Source of the DNA: JAEVLT01 sp050496765
GTDB taxonomy: Bacteria > Bacillota > Bacilli > Bacillales > Cytobacillaceae
NCBI RefSeq assembly: GCF_050496765.1
Contig: NZ_JBNWEO010000013.1
Coordinates: 310,001-374,000, forward strand
Length of the DNA: 64,000 nucleotides
Reading direction: 5' to 3'
Shown: positions 1 through 8,398 of the stretch, one piece after another
Layout: every line of letters starts with the position of its first letter
Numbering within the stretch: position 1 is the stretch's first letter
Notes under the pieces: model-generated
What the model was told of the DNA's origin: nothing
What the model saw: the letters and a program-made list of their open reading frames with translations, nothing else
The model's database searches: none
Made by a program: the position numbers and the translations under genes

Positions 1-64
1 TTTCAATCCCTTTGTGAAAAAACATACATATAGGAAAAATCATTTTGGTCTTTACATGAATGAC

Positions 65-109
65 AAAAAAAGGAGCTAAGCTGCAAAATAAGCAGCTGGC
101 TCCTTTTTT
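65..109 (-). terminator. Terminator of the fix operon
   Basis: An inverted repeat (GGAGC and AGCTGC arms pairing with GCAGCT and GCTCC) is flanked by an A-run on the left and a T-run on the right. It lies directly after the fixX stop codon and can act on either strand. Confidence 0.85.
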
Positions 110-394
110 CTAGGCAAGCCGGAATACGATTCCGTGCCCGCCCTTTGGATATTCCCATTTAATATTTTGGTATGGACAGCCAATTCGGCAGCTGCCGCAT
201 TCATGGCAGCCTTCATAGCCAACTTGCATCCGCGTTCCTTCCCATTTATAAACTTCGGCAGGGCAAAAAACGGTACAAAGTTTTTCTGGACATTGGGTCA
301 TGCAAACATCATGGTCAAGCACCGTTAAATGAGATTTCGTATCACATTTAAACCGGAGAAGGTATTGCTTTTCCTCAAGAGTAGTTGTTGACAT
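110..394 (-). CDS. fixX: FixX/EtfX-type ferredoxin of the ETF:quinone oxidoreductase
   Basis: Ferredoxin-like protein of 94 residues, last gene of fixABCX. In bifurcating EtfABCX complexes FixX works with FixC to pass electrons towards the quinone pool. Eight cysteines are arranged as two cluster sites: Cys31, 35, 40 and 44, with the last followed by Pro, and the second set Cys63, 66, 69 and 73, also followed by Pro. The EGCHECGSCR stretch is typical of the family. The start lies one base after the fixC stop, so translation is probably coupled. Family assignment is firm; cluster number is inferred from the cysteines. Confidence 0.9.
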   Translation of the reverse strand: MSTTTLEEKQYLLRFKCDTKSHLTVLDHDVCMTQCPEKLCTVFCPAEVYKWEGTRMQVGYEGCHECGSCRIGCPYQNIKWEYPKGGHGIVFRLA

Positions 395-395
395 T

Positions 396-1691
396 TTACT
401 TCACCGCCTTCCAGGCACGATACATATCCTTAAGTACGTTGATCGTTCCCCGCTCTGAAGTGATGCTGCGCATAATATCCTTTTGTTTATCCCGTTTTGG
501 AGTACCATCAACAGTAAAGAATTTGCTTGCCGCTTTGTTCATCATTGGAACGTATTCTTTAAAATATTGCGGGTATTTTTCAAACGTATGGGCGGCATCT
601 TTGTATTTTTCCAAATCCTTTATGATAAAGCTGTTGTACAAGGCATCACGATAGCTATTCAGTCTTGAAGCGCTGAAATCATTGGCTGCTTTTGCTTTGA
701 CAATAGCTTCTGCTGCCATTTTTCCTGACGCCATTGCCATGTTTGATCCCTCGCGGTGGATGGCGTTGACAAGCTGTGCGGCATCTCCAACAATGACGAC
801 CCCATCACCGACAACTTTTGGAACAGATCGATAGCCGCCTTCCGGAATTAAATGGGCGAGATATTCAGCCGATTCCCCGCCTGCGAGCATTGGTTTGACC
901 ATGGGATGATTTTTTAAATAATCGAGCAGATCATACGGTTTGAGCTTCGCCTTAATCATACTTGATAATGTAGTTCCAACACCGATGTTTAAGCTTTCTT
1001 TATTCGTGTATAAAAAGGCGGTGCCCAAGTTGCCCTGTGTCGAGTCTCCAAAAATTTCGATTGTGCATCCTTGATTGTCTTCAAGATTAAAGCGGTCATT
1101 GATTTTTTCTTTCGGCAAATTAATCACTTCCATTACCGTTAAGGCCACTTCGTCGGGGCGAAGTTCTTTATGGAAGCCCAATTGTTTTGAAAGGAGGGAG
1201 TTGACCCCATCGGCCAAGACTACAACATCGGCAAAAAGATCACCATCCGGCCTGTCGGTGCGAACGCCGACAACTTTTCCATTTTCAACAAGACACTCTT
1301 TCACAACCGTTTCATTGATCAGAAGGGCACCAGCCTCGACAGCTTTCTTAGCAAACCACTGATCAAAATGCGCTCGTAAAACGGTAAAGTTATTGTAAGG
1401 CTCAACGGCCCACTCAAGTCCCTTGTATCCAAAGGAAACAACTGATTCTTTATCCATCATCCAAAATCGCTGTTCAACCACAGGCCGCTCAAGCGGCGCT
1501 TCCTTCCAAAATTCCGGAATAAGCTCTTCCATTTGTTTTCGATACAGCACGCCGCCCATTACATTTTTACTGCCGGGGTATTCCCCGCGTTCAAGCAGCA
1601 ATACATTTAAACCGTTTTTCGCGCATACATAGGCGCAAGCGGTGCCGGCCGGACCTGCTCCGACCACAATGACATCAAATTTTTCAGGCAT
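396..1691 (-). CDS. fixC: FixC/EtfC, FAD-dependent ETF:quinone oxidoreductase
   Basis: Flavoprotein of 431 residues, the normal length for FixC. The N-terminus holds a dinucleotide-binding motif (VIVVGAGPAG near residues 8-17), and a second FAD motif (GDGVVIVGDAAQLVN) lies near residue 300. With FixX it takes electrons from FixAB and reduces quinone at the membrane. The ATG overlaps the fixB stop by 8 nt (ATGCCTGA), so the two are translationally coupled. It could be called a geranylgeranyl-reductase-family oxidoreductase from sequence alone; the fixABX context settles the identity. Confidence 0.92.
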   Translation of the reverse strand: MPEKFDVIVVGAGPAGTACAYVCAKNGLNVLLLERGEYPGSKNVMGGVLYRKQMEELIPEFWKEAPLERPVVEQRFWMMDKESVVSFGYKGLEWAVEPYNNFTVLRAHFDQWFAKKAVEAGALLINETVVKECLVENGKVVGVRTDRPDGDLFADVVVLADGVNSLLSKQLGFHKELRPDEVALTVMEVINLPKEKINDRFNLEDNQGCTIEIFGDSTQGNLGTAFLYTNKESLNIGVGTTLSSMIKAKLKPYDLLDYLKNHPMVKPMLAGGESAEYLAHLIPEGGYRSVPKVVGDGVVIVGDAAQLVNAIHREGSNMAMASGKMAAEAIVKAKAANDFSASRLNSYRDALYNSFIIKDLEKYKDAAHTFEKYPQYFKEYVPMMNKAASKFFTVDGTPKRDKQKDIMRSITSERGTINVLKDMYRAWKAVK

Positions 1692-2715
1692 AGCTTACTT
1701 CACCGCCTTTTTCATTCTTAAGCTGTTTTAACTGCTCTGTCAGTTTGGGAATTATTTCAAGTGCATCCCCTACAATTCCGTATGTGGCTACATCGAAAAT
1801 CGGCGCATTCGGATCTTTATTGATGGCAATAATCAACTCAGAGTTTTTCATTCCCACAACGTGCTGAATGGCTCCCGAGAGTGCCACAGCGAAATAAATT
1901 TTCGGTGTAACCGTCTCTCCTGTCTGGCCAATTTGCAGCTCATGCGGGAGCCAACCTGCTTCCACGACATCTCTTGTACCGCCAACACTTGCCCCGATCG
2001 TCTCAGCAAACTCATAGAGCAATTGGAAATTTTGTTCATCTCCCATTCCTTTGCCGCCGCAGACAATAACATGGGCATCAGCCAAGCTTGCCTTTTTTGT
2101 TACCTCATTCACAATCTTTAACACTTTAGTCCGCATGTCTTCTTCTTTCAGGTCGATTGTTTCTTCAATTATTTTTCCCGTTCTTGCAGCATCAGCTTCG
2201 AGAGCCTTCATCACTTTTGGTCTTACTGTTGCCATCTGCGGCCGATGTTTTTTGCAAAGGATCGTAGCCATGATATTTCCCCCGAAAGCCGGGCGGCTCG
2301 CCTCGAGCAAACGATTATTCAAATCAACATCCAACATGGTCGTATCGGCGGTTAAACCCGTGCTTAAGTCTGTTGCCACTGCACTTGCCAAGTCTTTTCC
2401 ATTTGGCGTTGCCCCGTAAAGGAAAATTTCCGGCTTGTATTTTTCTGCCAGCTGGATAACGCCTTTCATATAGGATTCGGTTCGATAGTGTTTCAGCACT
2501 GGGTGATCGATTACATATACTTCGTCCGCCCCATGGGCGATCACTTGATTTGCCAGCGCTTTTATACCTTCACCGAGCAAAACGCCTGCCAGTGGAACTT
2601 CCAATTTATCTGCCAATTTTCTTCCCGCACCAAGCAATTCTAATGAAACTCCCGCAATCTCTCCGTCTGTCTGCTCAATGAATATCCATACTCCACGGTA
2701 TTCGTCCAAGTTCAT
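1684..2715 (-). CDS. fixB: FixB/EtfA, electron transfer flavoprotein alpha subunit
   Basis: Alpha subunit of an electron transfer flavoprotein. The C-terminal third carries the FAD-binding region seen in ETF-alpha (VCGGKGMG, then GASVGGTRDVVEAGWLP, then QIGQTGETV and SGAIQHVVGM). Together with FixA it should form the heterodimer that oxidises NADH and splits electrons between ferredoxin and FixCX. The ATG at 2715 is preferred over an upstream TTG because a GGGAGGGG ribosome binding site sits just ahead of it; residues begin MNLDEYRG. Length about 343 residues. FixB of the bifurcating group cannot be told from ordinary EtfA without alignment; the operon supports it. Confidence 0.9.
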   Translation of the reverse strand: MNLDEYRGVWIFIEQTDGEIAGVSLELLGAGRKLADKLEVPLAGVLLGEGIKALANQVIAHGADEVYVIDHPVLKHYRTESYMKGVIQLAEKYKPEIFLYGATPNGKDLASAVATDLSTGLTADTTMLDVDLNNRLLEASRPAFGGNIMATILCKKHRPQMATVRPKVMKALEADAARTGKIIEETIDLKEEDMRTKVLKIVNEVTKKASLADAHVIVCGGKGMGDEQNFQLLYEFAETIGASVGGTRDVVEAGWLPHELQIGQTGETVTPKIYFAVALSGAIQHVVGMKNSELIIAINKDPNAPIFDVATYGIVGDALEIIPKLTEQLKQLKNEKGGEVSYA

Positions 2716-2746
2716 ATAAGCCCCTCCCTGCAACACTATCAGCCTG

Positions 2747-3562
2747 TTATTTTGAGGTCAATAAATCTTTTTTCTCCAATAAGATTTCCATTAATTGCTT
2801 GACTTGATCATCTGCAGAACCTTCAAACTTTTTGCCGCCTTCGGGTCTTGGTGGAGTAAACATCTTGCCAACGATGGTAGGCGATCCCTTTAACCCGAGC
2901 TGTGCACGGTCTACCGCTTCAAGATCGTTCACAGTCCAAATAACCGGTTCATACCTAGCAGCCCGTATCATATTTGGCATTGGTGAATAGTCAATATCGT
3001 TAATTTCTTTTTCAACTGTTAGTAAACAAGGCAATTCAGATTGAATAAGCTCATAACCATTCGATAACTTTCGCTTGAGCAAAACTGTATTTTCTTTTTC
3101 ATTCACTTCCGCCACTTCTAAAACACTCGTAATCGGCGGGATATCAAGCCTTCTGGCAATTCCGGGACCGACCTGTCCGGTATCTCCGTCGATTGCGTGC
3201 TTTCCGCAAATGATCAGATCAATCGGAAGCTCTGACCCGATTTTTTCCAAGGCTTTTGACAATGCATAGCTTGTAGCAAGCGTATCTGCACCGGCAAAGG
3301 CTCGGTCTGAAATTAAATAGCCCTTGTCCGCGCCAATTTCAACGCTTTTTTTAATCACTTCGGTCGCTTGCGGCGGCCCCATCGAGACAACGGAAATCGT
3401 GCCACCAGTTTGCTGTCTAATTCGGACAGCCTCTTGAACGGCATGTGCATCGTATGGATTTAAAATGGCCGGAGCACTGCGGCGGTCGAGTGTGTTTGTT
3501 TTTGGGTTAATTTTAATGATTTTTGTATCTGGTACTTGCTTCACACAGACGACAATATGCAT
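2747..3562 (-). CDS. fixA: FixA/EtfB, electron transfer flavoprotein beta subunit
   Basis: Beta subunit of the electron transfer flavoprotein, about 271 residues. The start MHIVVCVKQVPDT is the classical EtfB opening, and the middle carries the adenine-nucleotide region (ICGKHAIDGDTGQVGP). It is the first gene of the operon fixA-fixB-fixC-fixX. The ATG at 3562 is chosen because GGAGGAGGGG lies about 10 nt upstream. In EtfABCX complexes this subunit binds the NADH-oxidising FAD; whether this homologue bifurcates is inferred from its partners. Confidence 0.92.
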   Translation of the reverse strand: MHIVVCVKQVPDTKIIKINPKTNTLDRRSAPAILNPYDAHAVQEAVRIRQQTGGTISVVSMGPPQATEVIKKSVEIGADKGYLISDRAFAGADTLATSYALSKALEKIGSELPIDLIICGKHAIDGDTGQVGPGIARRLDIPPITSVLEVAEVNEKENTVLLKRKLSNGYELIQSELPCLLTVEKEINDIDYSPMPNMIRAARYEPVIWTVNDLEAVDRAQLGLKGSPTIVGKMFTPPRPEGGKKFEGSADDQVKQLMEILLEKKDLLTSK

Positions 3563-3865
3563 GTAGAAATTCCCCTCCTCCATAATAGCGGCTCAAATTG
3601 AGGTTTACGCTTTTTTCTTTTTATAAAATGCTATTTATTACGATATATGAATCGCAACATAAGCATAGTACCAAAGTATTTTTCTTTTTGATGCAAAATT
3701 AGATTTTGAAAGGTTCATGGAGTAGAATCTTGAAGTGAAGTTTATTGTGGTGAACATAAGAGTAAAACTTGCACTAATTTAACTATAAAAGGGGATATTT
3801 GAACAATGATAAATATCACAGTCAGCAGATTTCTTGATTTTTTCAATTCTTATACCCGAAAAAAG
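3563..3865. other. Intergenic region upstream of fixA
   Basis: AT-rich, about 300 bp between fixA and the Spo0E-like gene. It must hold the fix promoter, reading to the left, but no convincing -35/-10 pair or operator could be picked by eye. A short rightward frame starting at 3806 is discussed among the rejected items. Confidence 0.4.
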
Positions 3866-3909
3866 CAAAAAAATAAAAGGAAAACATCGTGCATTTCTGC
3901 ATGCTTTCC
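3866..3909 (-). terminator. Probable terminator of the Spo0E-like gene
   Basis: An imperfect stem (GGAAA/TTTCC and TGCA/TGCA arms with small bulges, 3879-3909) is followed on the minus strand by a T-rich tract. Confidence 0.6.
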
Positions 3910-3923
3910 TCAGCCTCTCACTC

Positions 3924-4175
3924 TTAAATTTCAACAAGTTTTTTTCCAGGCATAACCTTTACCATTTTTACGAATGTTTTCCCTGCATTTTCGGATTCTT
4001 TATGTGACCGAAAGGTTCGTTGATATTCATTAATTAACTCATCCAGTTCTTGGCTCAACTTTATAGTCATTTCGTTGGTAAAACCATTTTGGCTAGCACA
4101 ATGAATCATACTTTCTCTTTTGGCTTTGATCTCTTCCAGCATCTTTACGGCACGACGATTACTATTACTACACAA
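3924..4175 (-). CDS. Spo0E-family aspartyl-phosphate phosphatase
   Basis: Small protein of 83 residues with the Spo0E family signature LSQELDELI, including the Ser-x3-Asp motif, near residues 40-49. Such proteins dephosphorylate Spo0A-P and delay sporulation. The start is a TTG at 4175 with an AGGAGG ribosome binding site 9 nt upstream; a downstream ATG (residue 12) has none. It sits alone between the fix and 2-oxoacid oxidoreductase operons. The target response regulator is inferred from the family. Confidence 0.8.
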   Translation of the reverse strand: MCSNSNRRAVKMLEEIKAKRESMIHCASQNGFTNEMTIKLSQELDELINEYQRTFRSHKESENAGKTFVKMVKVMPGKKLVEI

Positions 4176-4367
4176 CCGAATAATCCTCCTAATTATGACC
4201 CTTAAAGACTGCAGTCATTCCTAAAAAAATAGTCTACTTGATGCATTATGACAACTTTTACTATAAAAGTAAATAGTTTCGCAAAATTAGACAAAACAAA
4301 TTGTTTTTTTTTGATTTTCGACAAAAACCTGTCATGGTTTGTGATCATTTACCGACATCGTCCTTCT

Positions 4368-4446
4368 TTTTTCAACAAAAATCTTTCAAACTTGAGCATT
4401 CGTTTTCTTTTTTTCAGCGAAAACCTTTCAAACATGAGCATGTTCG
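4368..4446. repeat. Two imperfect 36-40 bp direct repeats upstream of the Spo0E-like gene
   Basis: A block around 4370-4403 (containing TCTTTCAAACTTGAGCATTCG-like sequence) recurs at about 4410-4446 with most bases matching. A weaker third copy starts near 4316. The second copy also forms a TGAGC/GCTCA and CCTTTC/GAAAGG inverted repeat. Function unknown. Confidence 0.5.
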
Positions 4447-4479
4447 CTCAAGAAAGGCTTAATCAAATTATCACAATGT

Positions 4480-4512
4480 AAAAAAGCAAGGTGGTATACA
4501 CCTTGCTTTTTT
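4480..4512 (-). terminator. Terminator of the 2-oxoacid:ferredoxin oxidoreductase operon
   Basis: A perfect 13-bp stem (AAAAAGCAAGGTG, loop GTATA, CACCTTGCTTTTT) just past the stop codon at 4523. Confidence 0.93.
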
Positions 4513-4522
4513 ACATGCAGTT

Positions 4523-6817
4523 TTACAGCATTGGATGGTCGTGTTTAGCTTTCAAACGCTGCCATCTTTTTTCAACTTCTTCTGCAAATTCTTCCAAGAG
4601 CGGTTTGTTTTCCTCTTTTAGTAAATGCTTTGTTTTGCCCATATACTTTAACCAATCGGAAAGCGGAATTCGCTTGTTTTTTGTTTCTGGATCATACGTA
4701 ATCGTTGTAACTCCCTGCTCCACTTCATAAAGCGGGAAGAAGCAAGAATTTACAGCTGCTTCCATAATCGTGCTGCCATACCGATCTTCAGATTTCCAGT
4801 TTAATGGGCACGTAATCAGGATTTTGCCGTAAACTGTACCGACGTTTTGCGCATACCACTGCGCTTTAGCACCTTTCTTTACCAAATCCTGCGGGAATGC
4901 TTCAGAACCGGTAAAGACATAAGGAATATTGGTTGAGGCCATAATTTGAGCCGTATCCTTATGGTGGAATGCTTTCCCTTTCTGGGTTTTCCCTACTCCC
5001 GTTGTGCTTGTCATATGACCGAATGGTGTCGAATAAGACATTTGCGATCCGGTGTTCATATAGCCTTCGTTGTCGTATTCAAGCATGATTAATTTATGTC
5101 CGCGAAGCGCTGTACCTATCGCAGAGCCCATGCCAATATCCATGCCGCCGTCGCCGGTTATCATCACAAAGGTTGCATCATCTGATACTTGGATTTCCCC
5201 GCGACGCTTTAATTCAAGGAAGGCTTCGACAGTACCAGAAAGCGTTGCAGCACCATTTTGGAACAAGTTATGCATCATTGTTTGCCTGTGGGAGCTGTAC
5301 GGATACGATGTTGTCGTTACATAGGCACAGCCTGTTTGGAAGAGCGTGACAATATCTCCTTCAATCCCTTTAAAGAACAATTCAAGGCCTGAGAAAATGC
5401 CGCAGCCCGGACAAGCGCCATGACCGGACGCCAGTCGTTTCGGCTTCGTTGTTAGAGCACGAAGCGGCGGGATTTTCACTTTTAATTTGTTAGTATCTGG
5501 GTCCATTTGGACATCAATTAAACCGGTTTTGTACGCATCTCCATGCTGCGGTTCAATCACTGGTTTAAGAGCTTTTTCCGGATTGCCGGGAACAATCCCG
5601 TAATAATCGAATGGCTTTTCAGCATAGCCTTTCTCCGCTGCATCAAGCGCCAATTGGAAGAAGCTTTCGGCATCGCTTGCATAGAAGTCTTTTCCGCCAA
5701 GACCGAAAACTCTGCTTAGAACAATGGTTTGGTTTCCCTTTTCGTCTTGAAGGGCAGATTTCACTTCATGTGTTAAGTTTGGACCGCCAGCGCCAAAGGA
5801 ATCCGCACGCTCACCAACTAAAACGGCTTTAACATTTTTGAGTGCTTCGCGAATTTCTTTTGCCGGGAAAGGCCGGAGAATGTTCGGGCTGATCACACCT
5901 GCTTTAATTCCTTGTTCACGAAGTTTGTCTGCGACATCTTTCGCTGATTCTGCTGCCGAGTTTAATAGGAATACTGCCACTTCTGCATCTTCCATATGAT
6001 ATAAGTCAAGAACCGGATATTCTCTTCCTGACAATTTAGCGTACTCCGCTGCTACTTCTTTAAAGACCTCACCAGCAGCGTACATCGCTTCAGATTGCTG
6101 ATAATGGTTGTTTAGGAGATTGTCTCCATCCATATGCGCACCAATAGTTACCGGTTTTTTCGGATCGCGAATAAAGTTGTATTCTGTATTACATTCGCCA
6201 ACAAATTGCTGAACAACAGCACGATTTTTGAAAAATTCAACACGCCGTTTTTGATGGGATGTCCAGAAACCGTCATATGCAACAATTACAGGGAGGCGGA
6301 CTTTTGAGTGTTCGGCAATTTTCAGTGCCATGATATTCATGTCATAGACTGCCTGCGGTGTTTTTGCTGTTAAAATAACCCAGCCAGTATTTAGTGCATA
6401 ATATAAGTCAGAATGATCCCCCCGAATATCAAGCGGTCCGCTGACAGCCCGAGTAACCAAGTTTAGCACCATTGGGAAACGTGTACCGGACTGAACCGGA
6501 AGCTGTTCAAGCATATATAAAAATCCGTTTGCGCTTGTCGCATTAAACACCCTTGCACCTGTTACCGCTGCACCGTAACAAATACCTGCAGAGCCATGTT
6601 CACCATCAGCAGCAATCAATTTAATATCATGCTCGCCGCGCGTTTTCATTTGATCTAAGTATTGCGCCACTTCGGTAGAAGGCGTAATCGGAAAATACCC
6701 CATAATATGATAGTTAATTTGCGCTGCAGCCATAGCCGCCATTTCATTCCCTGATTCAAACACTGAAATCTGCTCTGCTAGTAAGCTATTATTTAAATTT
6801 TCTTCTAACACTGCCAT
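4523..6817 (-). CDS. 2-oxoacid:ferredoxin oxidoreductase, fused alpha-beta subunit
   Basis: A 764-residue fusion of the alpha and beta chains of a pyruvate/2-oxoacid:ferredoxin oxidoreductase. It would oxidatively decarboxylate a 2-oxoacid with CoA to acyl-CoA and CO2 while reducing ferredoxin. The alpha part begins with the GYFPITPSTEVAQ motif near residue 42. The beta part starts about residue 464 with GHGACPGCG and has the thiamine diphosphate motif GDGG near 553 followed by NEGYMNTG near 582. It overlaps the preceding gene by one base (TAATG). Substrate (pyruvate, 2-oxoglutarate or branched-chain) cannot be decided from sequence; pyruvate is a guess. Confidence 0.88.
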   Translation of the reverse strand: MAVLEENLNNSLLAEQISVFESGNEMAAMAAAQINYHIMGYFPITPSTEVAQYLDQMKTRGEHDIKLIAADGEHGSAGICYGAAVTGARVFNATSANGFLYMLEQLPVQSGTRFPMVLNLVTRAVSGPLDIRGDHSDLYYALNTGWVILTAKTPQAVYDMNIMALKIAEHSKVRLPVIVAYDGFWTSHQKRRVEFFKNRAVVQQFVGECNTEYNFIRDPKKPVTIGAHMDGDNLLNNHYQQSEAMYAAGEVFKEVAAEYAKLSGREYPVLDLYHMEDAEVAVFLLNSAAESAKDVADKLREQGIKAGVISPNILRPFPAKEIREALKNVKAVLVGERADSFGAGGPNLTHEVKSALQDEKGNQTIVLSRVFGLGGKDFYASDAESFFQLALDAAEKGYAEKPFDYYGIVPGNPEKALKPVIEPQHGDAYKTGLIDVQMDPDTNKLKVKIPPLRALTTKPKRLASGHGACPGCGIFSGLELFFKGIEGDIVTLFQTGCAYVTTTSYPYSSHRQTMMHNLFQNGAATLSGTVEAFLELKRRGEIQVSDDATFVMITGDGGMDIGMGSAIGTALRGHKLIMLEYDNEGYMNTGSQMSYSTPFGHMTSTTGVGKTQKGKAFHHKDTAQIMASTNIPYVFTGSEAFPQDLVKKGAKAQWYAQNVGTVYGKILITCPLNWKSEDRYGSTIMEAAVNSCFFPLYEVEQGVTTITYDPETKNKRIPLSDWLKYMGKTKHLLKEENKPLLEEFAEEVEKRWQRLKAKHDHPML

Positions 6818-7830
6818 TATGAGATCCCCCCTGCCACATAAGGAAAGTTTTGCTTCACGCGATGTTCTTCAGCATAGCCGATGACTTCCCTCAGATCGCT
6901 TAATGCGTCTGTCGGACATGCCTCAACACATTTTAAGCAGCCTTTGCAGTATTGATAGTCGATACCTTTTAAAAACATTTGTTTTCTGCCGCGCTTATCC
7001 TCGCCTTCTTCCCAAACAAAGCACATATCCGGGCAAACGTTATCGCAGGCAGCACAGTTAATGCATGCTTCTTGCTTAAACTCAGGCAAGAATCCTTGTC
7101 TTGATCCGCTTAAATCTTTTAAAATACTATTCGCCTGGGCAGTAACGACCCCGCCTAGTTCTTGTGTATTGAATCCAAGGAGCGGCAGCGGCCGGGAGAA
7201 ACTTTTTCCTTCTGCACCTTCCGGGACTTTGTATTCTTTAAACCGAACTTCATTGTAACCGCGGTTGAATGTGCGCAGGTTTGGTTCGACAAGATGCGGG
7301 TATTTCTTTTCAAAGGTTTTCCGGATCACGCCTCTCATATTATCGGGATCCAGAAAGTCGCAAATCCGATAAAGCGCCCCAAGCATTGCTGTATTGACCT
7401 TCGTTTTCTCTTCAACCGCAATGGTAAGCGCATCCACAATCGCAAGAGTGCCATATTCCAGTTTTAAATCTTTTTTTACATCATCAAAATCACGTGTAGT
7501 ATTCACGAGAACGATTCCATCTGCATTCAGCCCGCTGACGACATCGATCGTTTTGTATAATGCTTCGTGAAAAACTCCAACCACATGCGGCTGTTCGATA
7601 GGACTATGGTCGCGAATCGGAACCCCTGGATCACAAAATCGAATGAAACTTTTTACTGGAGATCCTTTCTTTTCCGAACCGTAGGATGAAAAGTTGGAAC
7701 CGTTTAAACCGAGTCCTAGTACTGCTGCTTCTGCAAGCATTTTACCAGCCAAATTCGCTCCAAGTCCCCCTATTGATTCAAGGCGGATTTCATAAAATCC
7801 AAGGTCATTTTTCTTTGGTAAGACTGACAT
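6817..7830 (-). CDS. 2-oxoacid:ferredoxin oxidoreductase, gamma-delta subunit with two 4Fe-4S clusters
   Basis: About 337 residues. The N-terminal part is the gamma chain (FYEIRLESIGGLGANLAGKML) and the C-terminal part is a ferredoxin-like delta chain with two CxxCxxCxxxCP motifs near residues 256-270 and 294-305. It passes electrons from the thiamine site of the fused alpha-beta chain to soluble ferredoxin. The ATG at 7830 is chosen over one 60 nt upstream because GGGAGGGAG sits right before it. Two genes thus encode what is often a four-subunit enzyme. Confidence 0.88.
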   Translation of the reverse strand: MSVLPKKNDLGFYEIRLESIGGLGANLAGKMLAEAAVLGLGLNGSNFSSYGSEKKGSPVKSFIRFCDPGVPIRDHSPIEQPHVVGVFHEALYKTIDVVSGLNADGIVLVNTTRDFDDVKKDLKLEYGTLAIVDALTIAVEEKTKVNTAMLGALYRICDFLDPDNMRGVIRKTFEKKYPHLVEPNLRTFNRGYNEVRFKEYKVPEGAEGKSFSRPLPLLGFNTQELGGVVTAQANSILKDLSGSRQGFLPEFKQEACINCAACDNVCPDMCFVWEEGEDKRGRKQMFLKGIDYQYCKGCLKCVEACPTDALSDLREVIGYAEEHRVKQNFPYVAGGIS

Positions 7831-8150
7831 AATCTCCCTCCCTCTATTCTTAAAGAAATTCCCATAAGAAAACAGGCTGCTCATTTTCATGCAGAATTGA
7901 GCATTGCGCGCTTGCTGTCCTTATGTTTTCAGAAATTAAGTTGTATTTTGTAAAATTAACTTCCCTGTCATTATTGTATGGCAACATTTTTTCGTAAGCT
8001 GTGACAAATGTTAAACATTTTAAAATATTTTGTAGTACACATTGCTTTCGTTTGATAAAAACGTTATTATATTCGGCTTTATTAATTGAGAATAATTATA
8101 TAACAGGGAATAAATTGTTATATAACAATCGATACAGCTATGGGGATGAG
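7831..8150. other. Leader and promoter region of the oxidoreductase operon
   Basis: AT-rich region upstream of the gamma-delta gene. Apart from the palindrome at 8006-8020 no clear promoter was identified. It is flanked on the right by the 21-bp repeat array. Confidence 0.4.
8006..8020. promoter_or_regulatory. Perfect 7-1-7 palindrome, candidate operator
   Basis: AAATGTT-A-AACATTT lies about 175 bp upstream of the gamma-delta start. Its position suits a regulator site for the ferredoxin oxidoreductase operon; no known regulator is matched. Confidence 0.4.
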
Positions 8151-8339
8151 GAATTCAACGTGATTATGGGCGGATTCGACGTAATTGGAGAGGAATTCAA
8201 CGCAATTGGAGGCGGATTCGACGTAATTGGAGAGGAATTCGCCGCAATTTTGGGCGGATTCGACGTAATTGGAGAGGAATTCGCCGCAATTTTGGGCGGA
8301 TTCGACGTATTTCAAGACGGATTCGACCACTTCGCAAGC
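8151..8339. repeat. Nine tandem 21-bp units
   Basis: Nine consecutive 21-bp units, each beginning GRATTC. Two types alternate: GGATTCGACGTAATTGGAGA-type and GAATTCGCCGCAATTTTGGG-type, giving a 42-bp higher-order period with almost identical copies at 8214-8255 and 8256-8297. The last two units (8298-8339) diverge. Because 21 is a multiple of 3, several frames stay open on both strands, but none has a ribosome binding site. It lies between the lut terminator and the oxidoreductase promoter region. Confidence 0.9.
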
Positions 8340-8358
8340 GAGTGCAGCGGGGCAGTAT

Positions 8359-8392
8359 TAAAAAAGTTCGTCTCCCTTCAAAGAGACGAACC
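8359..8392 (-). terminator. Terminator of lutABC
   Basis: A 9-bp stem (GTTCGTCTC/GAGACGAAC) just after the lutC stop, with six T on the minus strand following it. Confidence 0.9.
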
Positions 8393-8398
8393 CGATTG

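Noticed and set aside
3806..3955. Rightward small frame MINITVSRFLDFFNSY with AAGGGG ahead
   Set aside because: It reads through the Spo0E-like terminator and into its coding 3' end; no promoter or family resemblance. Likely chance.
8151..8339. 21-bp array as a CRISPR or plasmid iteron origin
   Set aside because: No spacers, no Rep gene and no partner genes nearby.
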